Source: DATAWK01 sp036267255 (GTDB lineage Bacteria > Acidobacteriota > Terriglobia > Terriglobales > Acidobacteriaceae). Taken from it: DNA of 64,000 bases. The DNA lies in the NCBI GenBank assembly GCA_036267255.1, contig DATAWK010000005.1, positions 1 to 64,000 on the forward strand. The letters are read 5' to 3'. The translations under genes were made by a program, and so were the position numbers. The notes under the pieces are model-generated. The model worked only from the letters and a program-made list of their open reading frames with translations, was not told where the DNA came from and searched no databases. Shown here in pieces: positions 54,828-64,000 of this stretch (positions are counted from its first letter, which is position 1; each line of letters starts with the position of its first letter).

Positions 54828-56579
54828 GTGAAGCGACCTTGGAATCAACCGATTTCGTATCGAGTTGTGTTCATGGCGCTGGCGGTGCTTTTGGTCCCGC
54901 AGGCTGCTTCCGCCGCAAGTTCCGGAAAAGAGCAGGACAACGCTCAGGTCGATAAAGTATTTGCCGATCTGCAAAAGCCAGGGTCGCCGGGCTGCGCTCT
55001 TGGGGTTTTTCGTGATGGACAAATCCTATATGCCAAGGGCTACGGATTGGCAAGCGTGGAAGTGAATGCCCCTATCACGCCACAGACAGTTTTCGACATC
55101 GGATCGACCTCAAAACAATTCACCGCCTCCAGCATTGTGCTGTTGGAGCAGCAAGGCAAACTTTCCGTCAACGACGATGTGCACAAGTACATTCCGGAGT
55201 TGCCCGACTACGGTCATAAAATCACCATTTTGAATTTACTGAACCATACCAGCGGACTGCGTGACTATCTGGCACTGCTGCCTCTCTCCGGCGTGAATGA
55301 AGACAGCGTCACGACCGATGATGACGCACTCGCTCTCATCATCCGGCAAAAACATTTGAATTTCGCTCCCGGAAGCCAGTGGGCCTACAGCAACACCGGG
55401 TATTTTCTTCTCTCGGTGATTGTGAAACGGGTCAGCGGAATGACGCTCAGAGAATTCGCATCGCGAAACATCTTCCAGCCTTTGGGGATGACGCACACGG
55501 TCGTTCGCAACGACCACACCCTACTGATTCCCTATCGCGCGCTGGCGTACGATCCAGGCGAAAACGGTGGCTACAAGCTCAATGTGTCCTACTTCGAGCA
55601 AACGGGCGACGGCGCTGTGCATACATCGGTGGAAGACCTTGCCAAATGGGATGAGAATTTCTATTCCGATCAGGTCGGTGGTAAAAGTTTCATCGACGAA
55701 ATGCAGGAACGTGGCAAGCTGAACAATGGAAAAGTACTGGATTACGCGAAGGGCCTGTTCATAGGGCAATACCGCGGACTGCCCACGGTGAGTCACGAAG
55801 GCGCCTGGGGCGGATATCGGGCCGAGTTGATGCGCTTTCCCAGGCAGCATTTTTCCGTGGCCTGCCTATGCAACCTGGGCAACATAAACCCCGATAAGCG
55901 CGCCAGAAAAGTCGCCGAGGTTTATCTTGGCAACCTGATGAAGCCTGACGAGATCGCAAAGCCACAAGCAGCCATCTCTCTGACGCCTGCACAAATGGCG
56001 GCACTTACGGGACTGTACATAGATCCCGCTACAGGATCCGCTGCGCGAATTTTGGTGGCTGGCGGCAAGGTGCAATTGCAGATCTACGGCAGCACCTTTG
56101 AGCTGCGAGCGGTAAGCTCCACACAATTTCTGGTGGCTGGTGTGGATGCCAAAATAGACTTTGTTCTGGGCAATGGCGCCGCGCATGTCTCGATGACGAC
56201 CGGCGGCCTGAATCTTCCTGCGGTGACGTATCAAAAGTCCGTACAGTATGAGCCATCGGCCAGCGCACAGGCGGCATATGCCGGCGATTTCAAAAGCTAT
56301 GAATTGGGCGCGGTGTACCGGCTGCGAGTGGTTGCCGGAAAGCTGATGCTGGTGGAGATTTCAGATCCCTCGGGCATTCCCCGGACGGGAATGCCCATGC
56401 CGAAAATGCTACAGCCGACAATCACGGACCAATTTGAAATCGGTGACGAAGGCATCGCCATGCAATTTCTAAAGAATGCAAACTCCGACGTCACCGGTTT
56501 CGATCTCGGTGGGTTGGGAATCCGCGGTATTGAATTTCTGCGAACGACAACGATGGACAACATCCCGACCACATTTTGA
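54828..56579 (+). CDS. secreted beta-lactamase-fold serine hydrolase
   Basis: 583 residues. Signal peptide VVFMALAVLLVPQAASA, then class-C-type motifs STSK (SxxK), YSN (YxN) and HEGAWGG, and a C-terminal beta-barrel-like domain from about residue 390. Probably a periplasmic peptidase or esterase. GTG 54828 was chosen because AAGGAGACGGAG precedes it and the signal peptide follows; an in-frame start at 54765 lacks this. 141 nt after the receptor and 40 nt before the tricorn-like gene, so likely one transcript. Confidence 0.9.
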   Translation: MKRPWNQPISYRVVFMALAVLLVPQAASAASSGKEQDNAQVDKVFADLQKPGSPGCALGVFRDGQILYAKGYGLASVEVNAPITPQTVFDIGSTSKQFTASSIVLLEQQGKLSVNDDVHKYIPELPDYGHKITILNLLNHTSGLRDYLALLPLSGVNEDSVTTDDDALALIIRQKHLNFAPGSQWAYSNTGYFLLSVIVKRVSGMTLREFASRNIFQPLGMTHTVVRNDHTLLIPYRALAYDPGENGGYKLNVSYFEQTGDGAVHTSVEDLAKWDENFYSDQVGGKSFIDEMQERGKLNNGKVLDYAKGLFIGQYRGLPTVSHEGAWGGYRAELMRFPRQHFSVACLCNLGNINPDKRARKVAEVYLGNLMKPDEIAKPQAAISLTPAQMAALTGLYIDPATGSAARILVAGGKVQLQIYGSTFELRAVSSTQFLVAGVDAKIDFVLGNGAAHVSMTTGGLNLPAVTYQKSVQYEPSASAQAAYAGDFKSYELGAVYRLRVVAGKLMLVEISDPSGIPRTGMPMPKMLQPTITDQFEIGDEGIAMQFLKNANSDVTGFDLGGLGIRGIEFLRTTTMDNIPTTF

Positions 56580-56619
56580 TTGGGATGCACAGGACCTTGT
56601 ACCTAAATTGAGGGTGGCA

Positions 56620-59600
56620 ATGAATAAAGTTTTACTTTCTATAGCCGTTTGCCTTTTCCTTTGCACGGGCGCGCATGCCCAGGATGAGAAGCCGTTGCTG
56701 ATGCAACAACCAACCTTGAATGCAACGCACATCGTCTTCGCCTATGCGGGCGACCTATGGACTGTTGGTAAAGAGGGGGGTGCCGCGATAAAACTGACCA
56801 GCGGGCCTAGCCAGAAATCCAACCCAAAGTTTTCCCCGGACGGAAGATGGATCGCCTTCACCGGAGGATACAACGGGAATGCCAACGTTTACGTGATGCC
56901 GGCGGAAGGCGGACAGCCGCGCCAACTAACGTATAGTTCGGGATGGGACATGGTTGAGGGCTGGACCCCAGATGGCCAGAACATTTTGTTTCAGTCTCTT
57001 CGAGATAGTTTTTCTATCCGCTATAAACAGCTTTACACCATATCCGTCCAAGGCGGCTTCGCAAAGCCATTGCCGCTGCCAATGGGCTATCAGGGTTCCT
57101 ACTCTTCAGACGGAAGCCACCTAGCATATACGCCCCTGCCGCGCGAGATTTTCTTCGGCGGCGGCGATGCTTTCATGCATGCGTTCTGGGCGCATTACCA
57201 TGGTGGACTTGCGGCACAGGTCTGGATCGCGGACCTGGCGGATTCCAGCGTGATTAAAATCCCACACGAAAACGCAAGCGACTTTAACCCGATGTGGGTC
57301 GGGAGCAAAATCTATTTCCTCTCCGCTCGCGCGGAACCCATTTCGTTGTACGTCTATGACACAGCCACAAAAAAAGTTTCTCAAGTAATTCAGAACTCCG
57401 GCATGGACATCATGTCCGCCTCGGCAGGACCCGGCGCCATCGTGTACGAGCAGTTCGGCTCCCTGCATCTTTACGATCTTGCGAGCGGGCGCCAGCATGA
57501 GGTCCATGTGACAATCACCGGAGATTTTCCGCAGGTCCGCCCTCATTTTGAAAAGGTTGCCGACCACATTTTGAATTACGGAATATCTCCAACTGGAGCG
57601 CGTGCGGTGTTCGAGGCGCATGGCGAAATTCTTACGGTTCCGTCTGAGAAGGGCAGCATTCGGAACATCACCAATTCTCCTGGGGTTGCTGACCGTTCGC
57701 CCGCATGGTCTTCGGACGGAAAATCGATCGCATACTTTTCAGATGAGTCAGGGGCGTATGCGCTTCATATCAAAAACCAGGACGGCATGGGTCAAACACG
57801 ATCGATCGGCCTGGGAGAGCCGTCCTCGTACTTCTCTGACCTTGCGTGGTCGCCCGACAGCAGGAAGCTGGTGTACACGGACAAGCGGCTGAATGTCTGG
57901 TATCTCGATCTGGACCATCCCGTGCCCGTCAAAGTGGACACAGATGTGTACTTCGATTTTATGCCTGGGTTGAACCCTTCCTGGTCTCCGGACAGCCATT
58001 GGATCGTCTATACAAAGCTGCTTAGAAATCATTTGCGGGCCGTGTTTGTCTATTCGCTGGACACCGGCAAGGCAATGCAAATAACGGATGGATTAAGCGA
58101 CGTGGAACATGCCGTCTTCGATAAGAGCGGCAAATATCTGTATTTCACAGCAAGCACGAATGCGGGGCCGGCCAAATTCTATCTGGACATGTCCAGCGAT
58201 CCCCACCGGGTCACTTCCAGCGTTTACGTTGCAGTATTACGCAAAAATATTCCCTCCCCTCTGGCCCCGCAAAGCGACGAGGAAACAACCGCTGCAAACA
58301 CGAAGACCAAACCAGCACAGGAAACACCGGCTGCCGAGTCAAAAAATGACAACGACAATGCTGTCCAGATTGACATCGACCACATCAGTCAACGCATTCT
58401 TGCGTTGCCAATTCCCGCCGCAGACTATACGGCATTGCATGCGGGCAAAGCTGGAGAGATTTATCTGCTCCAGACATCGCCGGAGACCCATCAATCCTCG
58501 CTCATCAAATTCAGCATGACAAGCCGGAAGGCAACGCCATTGCTGGCGGGAATCCAGGACGCTTCCATTTCATTCGATGGCGGAAAGTTCCTCTATCAGC
58601 AGGGTGATAAATGGGGCATTGCCTCAACCGCGGCTCCAGTCAAACCCGGCCAGGGACTCCTTAATATGGAGGCAATGCAGGTCTGGGTGGTGCCAAGGGA
58701 AGAATGGGACCAGATGTATCGCGAAGTCTGGCGCATCGAACACGACTATTTTTATGCTTCCAACTACGATGGCGTGAACCTTGCGGCCACCGAAAAAGAA
58801 TATGCACCCTATGTCCCCGGCATCAAGAGCCGGGAAGACCTCAACTACCTCTTTCGGGAGATGCTCGGGAAGCTTTCCACGGGACATACGTTCGTAGGAG
58901 GTGGAGACATTCCCAGCCCGACGCCGATCAGTGTCGGCTTGCTGGGAGCGGACTACTCCATCGAAAACGACCACTATCGTTTCAAGAGAATTTACAGCGG
59001 AGAGAACTGGAATCCAGGACTTCGTGCGCCGTTGACCGAACCGGGCATCGACGTAAACACCGGCGATTATCTACTGGCTGTGAACGGCCGCGAACTCCAC
59101 GGCAGCGATAATATCTATAGCTTTTTTCTCAACACTGCCGATCAGCAGGTGGTGCTGAAGGTTGGGCCGAATCCGGACGGCTCCGGCGCACGGGAAGTGA
59201 CTGTCGTCCCTATAGGCAGTGAAATCGCACTACGAGGCCGCAATTGGATTTTTGACAACCTTCGCAAGGTGGACCAACTGAGCGGAGGAAAAGTCGCGTA
59301 CGTGTATTTGCCTAATACTGCGGAAGCCGGATTCACCTCATTCAATCGTTACTTCTTCGCACAGGTTGGCAAGCAGGGCGTGATCGTTGATGACCGCTTC
59401 AACAGCGGCGGCCAGGCCGCTGACTACATCATCCAGTATTTGCAGCGGACGCTGTGGAATTATTGGTACACGCCAAATGGCGCCGTGCAGACGGAGCCCG
59501 GAGAAGCCATCTTCGGCCCCAAGGTCATGCTGATCAACCCCTACGCGGGGTCGGGCGGCGACCTGATTCCGTGGTTCTTCCGCCACAACAACGTCGGCAC

Positions 59601-59886
59601 GCTCATCGGCGAAAGAACCTGGGGCGGCGAAGTCGGGATTACCGGCTATCCACCACTGATCGATGGCGGAATGGTGACTGCGCCCAGCCTGGCCTTCTTT
59701 ACAACACAAGGAAAGTGGGGCATTGAAAACAAGGGCGTCGCTCCCGACATTGAAGTGCCAATGGATCCAAGCGCCTGGCGTCAGGGCCGTGATCCGCAAC
59801 TGGAAAAAGCAGTACAGGTGGTGCTTGAACAGCTCAAAGCACATCCTTTGCCAACGCCAACCGTACCGTCGTTCCCGGTTTACTAG
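56620..59886 (+). CDS. secreted tricorn-like protease (beta-propellers, PDZ, S41 catalytic domain)
   Basis: 1088 residues. Signal peptide LLSIAVCLFLCTGAHAQ; repeated blades with SPDGRW, SSDGKS and SPDSRK (residues about 25-640); a PDZ-like part (about 800-870); and a C-terminal S41 domain with DDRFNSGGQAADYI, nucleophile Ser in YAGSGGD and GERTWGGEVG. Tricorn-type proteases degrade peptides into short products, here in the periplasm. ATG 56620 follows a GAGGGTGG run and gives a clean signal peptide. Part of the receptor/hydrolase/protease run. Confidence 0.92.
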   Translation: MNKVLLSIAVCLFLCTGAHAQDEKPLLMQQPTLNATHIVFAYAGDLWTVGKEGGAAIKLTSGPSQKSNPKFSPDGRWIAFTGGYNGNANVYVMPAEGGQPRQLTYSSGWDMVEGWTPDGQNILFQSLRDSFSIRYKQLYTISVQGGFAKPLPLPMGYQGSYSSDGSHLAYTPLPREIFFGGGDAFMHAFWAHYHGGLAAQVWIADLADSSVIKIPHENASDFNPMWVGSKIYFLSARAEPISLYVYDTATKKVSQVIQNSGMDIMSASAGPGAIVYEQFGSLHLYDLASGRQHEVHVTITGDFPQVRPHFEKVADHILNYGISPTGARAVFEAHGEILTVPSEKGSIRNITNSPGVADRSPAWSSDGKSIAYFSDESGAYALHIKNQDGMGQTRSIGLGEPSSYFSDLAWSPDSRKLVYTDKRLNVWYLDLDHPVPVKVDTDVYFDFMPGLNPSWSPDSHWIVYTKLLRNHLRAVFVYSLDTGKAMQITDGLSDVEHAVFDKSGKYLYFTASTNAGPAKFYLDMSSDPHRVTSSVYVAVLRKNIPSPLAPQSDEETTAANTKTKPAQETPAAESKNDNDNAVQIDIDHISQRILALPIPAADYTALHAGKAGEIYLLQTSPETHQSSLIKFSMTSRKATPLLAGIQDASISFDGGKFLYQQGDKWGIASTAAPVKPGQGLLNMEAMQVWVVPREEWDQMYREVWRIEHDYFYASNYDGVNLAATEKEYAPYVPGIKSREDLNYLFREMLGKLSTGHTFVGGGDIPSPTPISVGLLGADYSIENDHYRFKRIYSGENWNPGLRAPLTEPGIDVNTGDYLLAVNGRELHGSDNIYSFFLNTADQQVVLKVGPNPDGSGAREVTVVPIGSEIALRGRNWIFDNLRKVDQLSGGKVAYVYLPNTAEAGFTSFNRYFFAQVGKQGVIVDDRFNSGGQAADYIIQYLQRTLWNYWYTPNGAVQTEPGEAIFGPKVMLINPYAGSGGDLIPWFFRHNNVGTLIGERTWGGEVGITGYPPLIDGGMVTAPSLAFFTTQGKWGIENKGVAPDIEVPMDPSAWRQGRDPQLEKAVQVVLEQLKAHPLPTPTVPSFPVY

Positions 59887-59891
59887 AACAT

Positions 59892-60200
59892 TTGATTCAA
59901 ACCGGACGCGCGATATGTAGAGATATGAGAACACCGATGATTCTTCAGCACTCTGATTTTCGGCCTGTACAAGGTTTGAATGCGAAGACATTCCGGAGTG
60001 CTTTTTCGTCCACCGCGATCGACACTTTGCTGATTGGCCTTTTCTCGTTTGCGCTTTTGCCCGCACCAGGTCGCGCACAAACGTCTTCTGCCGCAACCGA
60101 TATATCCGGTTCGTGGAGTGGTCGAAATGATTCGCCGAAGAACAGTTTCATGCCAAGTGCTATAAGCCATATCGAAGCTGTTCCACGCCAGATGAAGTGA
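59892..60200 (+). pseudogene. possible remnant of a secreted hydrolase gene in a 346-base gap
   Basis: The stretch 59887-60232 has no convincing gene. A 102-codon frame in it contains a hydrophobic signal-like segment (LLIGLFSFALLPAPGRAQ) followed by SAATDISGSWSGR, which looks like the mature N-terminus of secreted hydrolases of this phylum, then loses similarity and stops. It may be the leftover start of a deleted gene. There is no clear ribosome site. Low confidence. Confidence 0.3.
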
Positions 60201-60232
60201 ATACGCTTTTCTCAATAGAAAATGAGGCCGCT

Positions 60233-62221
60233 GTGAAACTAAATCGTAAACTGGTTCTTTCCCTCTCAACCTTTGCGTTGCTCGCGCCGCTCGTGCTCCA
60301 GGCCAACGGTCAGCGCCCAGCCATACCGGCTAAAGTCCAGAAAACGGGCCCCTCGACGCCGACTCCCGCGCAGGCCACCCCACCGGCGATGACTCCAGAC
60401 GACGTAGCGGCATTTCTTGACGGCGTCGTGCCTCTCCAGTTGAAGAGAGAGAACATCGCTGGGGCTGTGGTGATTATCGTCAAAGATGGCAAAGTTCTGT
60501 ATGCGAAGGGTTATGGCTACTCTGACGTCAAAGATAAGAAGCCGGTCACTGTCGATGCGACCCTGTTCCGGCCCGGATCGATCTCCAAGCTATTCACATG
60601 GACGGCGGTTATGCAGTTGGTCCAACAAGGCAAAATCGACCTGGACCGCAATGTGAACGATTATCTCGATTTCAAAATTCCAGACACCTATCCTCAACCC
60701 ATCACCGTGCGCAACTTGATGACGCATACGCCGGGATTTGAAGAGTCGATCCAGGACCTGATCAGCAATAATCCGAAGCATCTTGAGCCGCTGGGCGAAT
60801 ATCTGAAGACACATGTGCCGGCGCGCGTCTTTCCGCCCGGCACCACCGGGGCCTACTCCAACTACGGCGCGGCCCTGGCCGGTTACATCGTGCAGCGCGT
60901 ATCCGGCATTCCGTTCGATGAATATGTCGAGAAGAACATCTTCCAGCCTCTCAACATGCAGCACTCCACGTTTGATCAGCCGCCGCCTGCCAATCTAGCA
61001 CCGCTGATGTCGGATGGGTATCGGTTGGCATCGGGAAAAGCCAAACCATTCGAAATCGTTGTGGCAGCTCCAGCCGGCTCGCTAAGCACGACTGCCGACG
61101 ACATATCGCATTTCATGCTCGCACATCTGCAGGGCGGAGAATACAACGGGGCGAGCATCCTGAGTCCGGAAACCGTGACGCAGATGCATACGCGCCAGCA
61201 ATATGGCGAGAATCCGGCGACCAACGGCATGTGTCTGGGATTTTACGAGGAGATCCGCAACGGCCACCGGATCATAGGACATGGCGGGGACACAATGTTC
61301 TTTCACAGTGACCTGCATTTGATGCAGGATGAAAACCTGGGCTTTTTCGTTTCCTACAATAGCGCAGGCAAGGGAGAAATCGATGCGCGTGGCGTTCTCT
61401 GGCATCAATTCCTCGACCGGTATTTTCCCTACACCATTCCTGCAGCACTTCCGGTCGCCAATGCAGTTCAGGACGCAAAACTTGTAGCAGGCCAATACCG
61501 GGCAAGCCGCGGTTCGTTCACAACAATTTTTAGCTTCACAGGATTTCTGGGCGAATTAACCGTAGACGCCAAACCCGATGGCACGATTGTTACCGGCGAC
61601 ATGAAAACCTTGGACGGACAACCCAGGCAATGGAAAGAGATCGCTCCGCTAGTGTATCGCTCGGTAGACGGGCAGAGCCTTTTAGCATTCAGCCGGAACT
61701 ACAATGGACGCCTGCGGGCATCGGTCGATTATCCGTTTGAGGTCTTCGACCGAGTTTCGTTTCTAAACAGCAAATCGTTCAACATGTTTTTGCTCTTTTT
61801 CATTGTCGCCATTACCTTCCTTGCTCTAATCTTCTGGCCGATCGGTGCGTGGATGCGGAAACATTATCATCGCCCGCTTGTGCTTTCACCTGCACAGAGG
61901 CGGTCCTATGTCATCCTCCGTATTGTCTGCCTGCTGGATGTCGGCTTCTTCGTGGCAGGGATCTGCTTTCTGACGGCGATGACGAAAAACCTGGATGTTG
62001 CGAGTTCATCGATCGATCCTATTCTGCGGCTGATTCAGGCGATCGGCTGGTTGGGAAGCGTGGGAACTATATTCGCTATTCTTGCCATTTTTGATTTATG
62101 GCGCGCGGAAAACCGCTGGTGGCTGGGACGGATTGGCTATGTGCTCGTCGGCGTGGCCTGTATCGGGTTTTCCTGGTTCCTTTTCCACTGGAATTTACTC
62201 CACTTCAGCGTACGGTTTTAA
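60233..62221 (+). CDS. membrane-anchored beta-lactamase-fold serine hydrolase with C-terminal transmembrane segments
   Basis: 662 residues. Signal peptide (LVLSLSTFALLAPLVLQANGQ), serine-hydrolase domain with SISK (SxxK), YSN (YxN) and HGGD, a beta-domain (about 415-510), then about four hydrophobic helices (from about residue 530). Catalysis is expected outside the cytoplasm, tethered to the inner membrane. Substrate unknown; related enzymes are peptidases or esterases. GTG 60233 has GAGG upstream; an in-frame ATG at 60197 is possible. Third such hydrolase in the locus. Confidence 0.9.
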   Translation: MKLNRKLVLSLSTFALLAPLVLQANGQRPAIPAKVQKTGPSTPTPAQATPPAMTPDDVAAFLDGVVPLQLKRENIAGAVVIIVKDGKVLYAKGYGYSDVKDKKPVTVDATLFRPGSISKLFTWTAVMQLVQQGKIDLDRNVNDYLDFKIPDTYPQPITVRNLMTHTPGFEESIQDLISNNPKHLEPLGEYLKTHVPARVFPPGTTGAYSNYGAALAGYIVQRVSGIPFDEYVEKNIFQPLNMQHSTFDQPPPANLAPLMSDGYRLASGKAKPFEIVVAAPAGSLSTTADDISHFMLAHLQGGEYNGASILSPETVTQMHTRQQYGENPATNGMCLGFYEEIRNGHRIIGHGGDTMFFHSDLHLMQDENLGFFVSYNSAGKGEIDARGVLWHQFLDRYFPYTIPAALPVANAVQDAKLVAGQYRASRGSFTTIFSFTGFLGELTVDAKPDGTIVTGDMKTLDGQPRQWKEIAPLVYRSVDGQSLLAFSRNYNGRLRASVDYPFEVFDRVSFLNSKSFNMFLLFFIVAITFLALIFWPIGAWMRKHYHRPLVLSPAQRRSYVILRIVCLLDVGFFVAGICFLTAMTKNLDVASSSIDPILRLIQAIGWLGSVGTIFAILAIFDLWRAENRWWLGRIGYVLVGVACIGFSWFLFHWNLLHFSVRF

Positions 62222-62243
62222 TTGCAAAGGTCAGGTTCTTACG

Positions 62244-64000
62244 ATGGCAAAATTTCTCTTTCGGCTTCCCACGGCGGCTTGCACTTTTATCCTGATTGCT
62301 TCCTCAGTTGCGGCGTCTCCGCAGCTTGCCGCCCAGTCCTTCACTATCCAACAAGTCATGAGTGCTCCGTTCCCTTCCGGATTGACCGCTGCATCGCAGG
62401 AATCGGAAATCGCGTGGGTCTTTAACAAAGAAGGCGATCAGAACGTCTGGGTTGCCGCAGGTCCAGGACTTGTTCCCCATCAGGTCACGCACTATCAAGG
62501 CGACAACGGTCAGCCGATCGCTTCACTGCGGCTCACACCCGATGGGCGCGCGGTCGTCTATGCCCGCGGCACAGAGCTCAACGGCGCCGGCAAGTCGGCG
62601 AATGCAACCCACGCACCGATCCAGCCCAAGCAACAGGTGTGGATTGCCGATGTCGCTGGAGGCGAGCCACGCCTGCTCGGGGATATGGGATGCCCGTTCG
62701 AGGGATGTGAGAATATCCAAATCTCGCCAGACAGCAAATGGGCCATCTGGGTCGGCAGGCAGGAATTGTGGATCGCGCCGCTTTCCTCAAAAAGTCCGGT
62801 AACACAACTCACGGAAATTCAGGGAGACATGTCCTCGGAACAGTGGTCGCCAGATGGAAAACACATCGTTGCCATTGTCGGACGCAAAGGCCACGCCCTC
62901 ACCGTCGTTCTGGATGTTGCCGATGGCAAGCTCCAGGCGATCCATTACGTCGCTCCGTCCGTGGACCGCGACCTGTCCCCACAATGGTCGCCTGACGGCA
63001 AACACATCGCGTTCCTGCGCATCCACGGAGTGGAGCAACATCGTCCCATAATTCCCGAGTATCCAAATCCGTGGTCGCTCTGGATCGCGGACGCGCAAGC
63101 TTACACCGCGAAACCCATATGGAAGAGTGGGAACGCCATGCGAGATTCGCTGCCGCTCTTCGGGCCGGACCAGCTGCGGTTTGCCGCCAACGATAGAATC
63201 GTGTTTGGCTCCGAGCAGGACGGTTGGGATCATCTGTACTCAATCTCCGGCATTGGAGGAAATGCGACGCTGCTCACACCGGGAAACTTTGCCGTGATGG
63301 ACGTAACCCTGAGCGCTGACGAACGCAGCGTACTGTACTCTTCCAACCAGAACGATCTGGACCGCCGTCACATCTGGCAGGTCGATGTCGCGGGCGGAAG
63401 CCCGCAGCAGGCCCTTACCAGCGGAAGGACCATCGAAGCCACTCCGGTGGAAACCGGAGTTGGAAACACTATCGCTTGCCTGGGATCGACTGCCATCACG
63501 CCTCTTTTGGTATACAAAGTGGAAAATGGCGGCCGGGAACTCATTACCAAAGATGCCCTTCCAGCGGACTACCCAAGTTCGCAATTTGTGGTGCCGAAAC
63601 AGGTAATCTTTAAAAGTAAAGATGGGTACACCATCCATGGCCAGCTATTTATGCCGCGCGGGCAGACGAAACCGGGCCCAGCGGTGATCTACACCCATGG
63701 CGGCCCGATCCGGCAGATGATGCTTGGGTTCCACCCTATGGACTTTTACTCCTACTCCTACGCCGAAAACCAATATCTGACCAGTCTGGGGTTCACTGTT
63801 CTTTCGGTGAATTACAGGCTCGGCACGATGTATGGCTATGCCTTTCGCAATCCACCCAACGCGGTTTGGCGAGGCGCTTCTGAATACAATGATGTCCTTG
63901 CCGGCGCACACTATCTCCAAAATTTGCCGACCGTCGATCCGCATCGGATCGGATTATGGGGCGCGTCTTACGGAGGGTATTTGACCGCGCTGGCTCTGGC
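62244..64000 (+). CDS. S9-family prolyl-oligopeptidase / DPP-type secreted peptidase, 3'-truncated
   Basis: At least 585 residues, open at the window end. Signal peptide (CTFILIASSVAASPQLAAQ), a WD40-like beta-propeller with repeated SPDGKH blades (about residues 50-430), then an alpha/beta-hydrolase domain with THGGP (oxyanion loop) and the nucleophile motif GASYGG close to the window edge. Cleaves small peptides. ATG 62244 is 22 bases after the upstream stop, so it is in the same run as the other hydrolases. Confidence 0.92.
   Translation, partial: MAKFLFRLPTAACTFILIASSVAASPQLAAQSFTIQQVMSAPFPSGLTAASQESEIAWVFNKEGDQNVWVAAGPGLVPHQVTHYQGDNGQPIASLRLTPDGRAVVYARGTELNGAGKSANATHAPIQPKQQVWIADVAGGEPRLLGDMGCPFEGCENIQISPDSKWAIWVGRQELWIAPLSSKSPVTQLTEIQGDMSSEQWSPDGKHIVAIVGRKGHALTVVLDVADGKLQAIHYVAPSVDRDLSPQWSPDGKHIAFLRIHGVEQHRPIIPEYPNPWSLWIADAQAYTAKPIWKSGNAMRDSLPLFGPDQLRFAANDRIVFGSEQDGWDHLYSISGIGGNATLLTPGNFAVMDVTLSADERSVLYSSNQNDLDRRHIWQVDVAGGSPQQALTSGRTIEATPVETGVGNTIACLGSTAITPLLVYKVENGGRELITKDALPADYPSSQFVVPKQVIFKSKDGYTIHGQLFMPRGQTKPGPAVIYTHGGPIRQMMLGFHPMDFYSYSYAENQYLTSLGFTVLSVNYRLGTMYGYAFRNPPNAVWRGASEYNDVLAGAHYLQNLPTVDPHRIGLWGASYGGYLTALAL

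Overview
The window is GC-rich, densely coding DNA that looks like an Acidobacteriota (Terriglobales-type) chromosome. This assignment is an inference. It rests on the long Oar-like TonB-dependent receptor with an N-terminal carboxypeptidase-regulatory-like domain, the many secreted serine hydrolases, and the tricorn and prolyl-oligopeptidase-type peptidases, all common in that phylum. No rRNA, tRNA, CRISPR array or insertion sequence was seen.

Left part (1 to about 41.8 kb): a large trans-AT polyketide biosynthetic cluster, cut at the left window edge. Two overlapping PKS genes (2-9154 and 9139-26484) hold seven modules or part-modules and no integrated acyltransferase. Domain order: [KS upstream]-DH-KR-ACP; KS-ECH2-ACP; KS-KR-ACP // KS-ECH2-ACP; KS-DH-KR-ACP; KS-DH-KR-cMT-ACP; KS0-ACP-TE, followed in the same polypeptide by a FAD-dependent monooxygenase-like domain. 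Convergent to them lies a tailoring operon: O-methyltransferase and two tandem P450s (30078-26501). Divergent from that is a plus-strand operon: a membrane protein, a complete beta-branching cassette (donor ACP, decarboxylating KS, HMG-CoA-synthase-like enzyme, ECH1), a family-1 glycosyltransferase and a PfaD-type trans enoyl reductase (30148-36892). A minus-strand operon encodes a PPTase, an AT-like protein (probable acyl hydrolase) and a WS/DGAT-like acyltransferase (40063-36882). Divergent from it are the trans-acting malonyl-AT and a chorismate-lyase (4-hydroxybenzoate synthase) family protein (40083-41799). The ECH2 decarboxylase is built into two modules while the rest of the cassette acts in trans, so the product should carry two beta-alkyl branches. 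It is released by the TE and probably oxidised, O-methylated, glycosylated and perhaps acylated. A 4-hydroxybenzoate unit is possible.

Right part (41.9-64 kb): a peptide and D-amino-acid utilisation locus. It encodes an N-acyl-D-amino-acid deacylase family protein, an APC permease, a GNAT protein, a CPBP membrane protein, an N-acylamino-acid-racemase-like enolase-superfamily enzyme, three secreted or membrane beta-lactamase-fold serine hydrolases, an RpiR/SIS regulator, a TonB-dependent receptor, a tricorn-like protease and an S9 peptidase cut by the right edge. Five copies of an inverted repeat close to TGAAAC-N4-GTTTCA lie in promoter or intergenic regions of the deacylase/permease, the racemase, the regulator and the receptor. 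They suggest one RpiR-type regulon. GNAT, racemase and deacylase fit the known N-acylation route for irreversible conversion of D- to L-amino acids.
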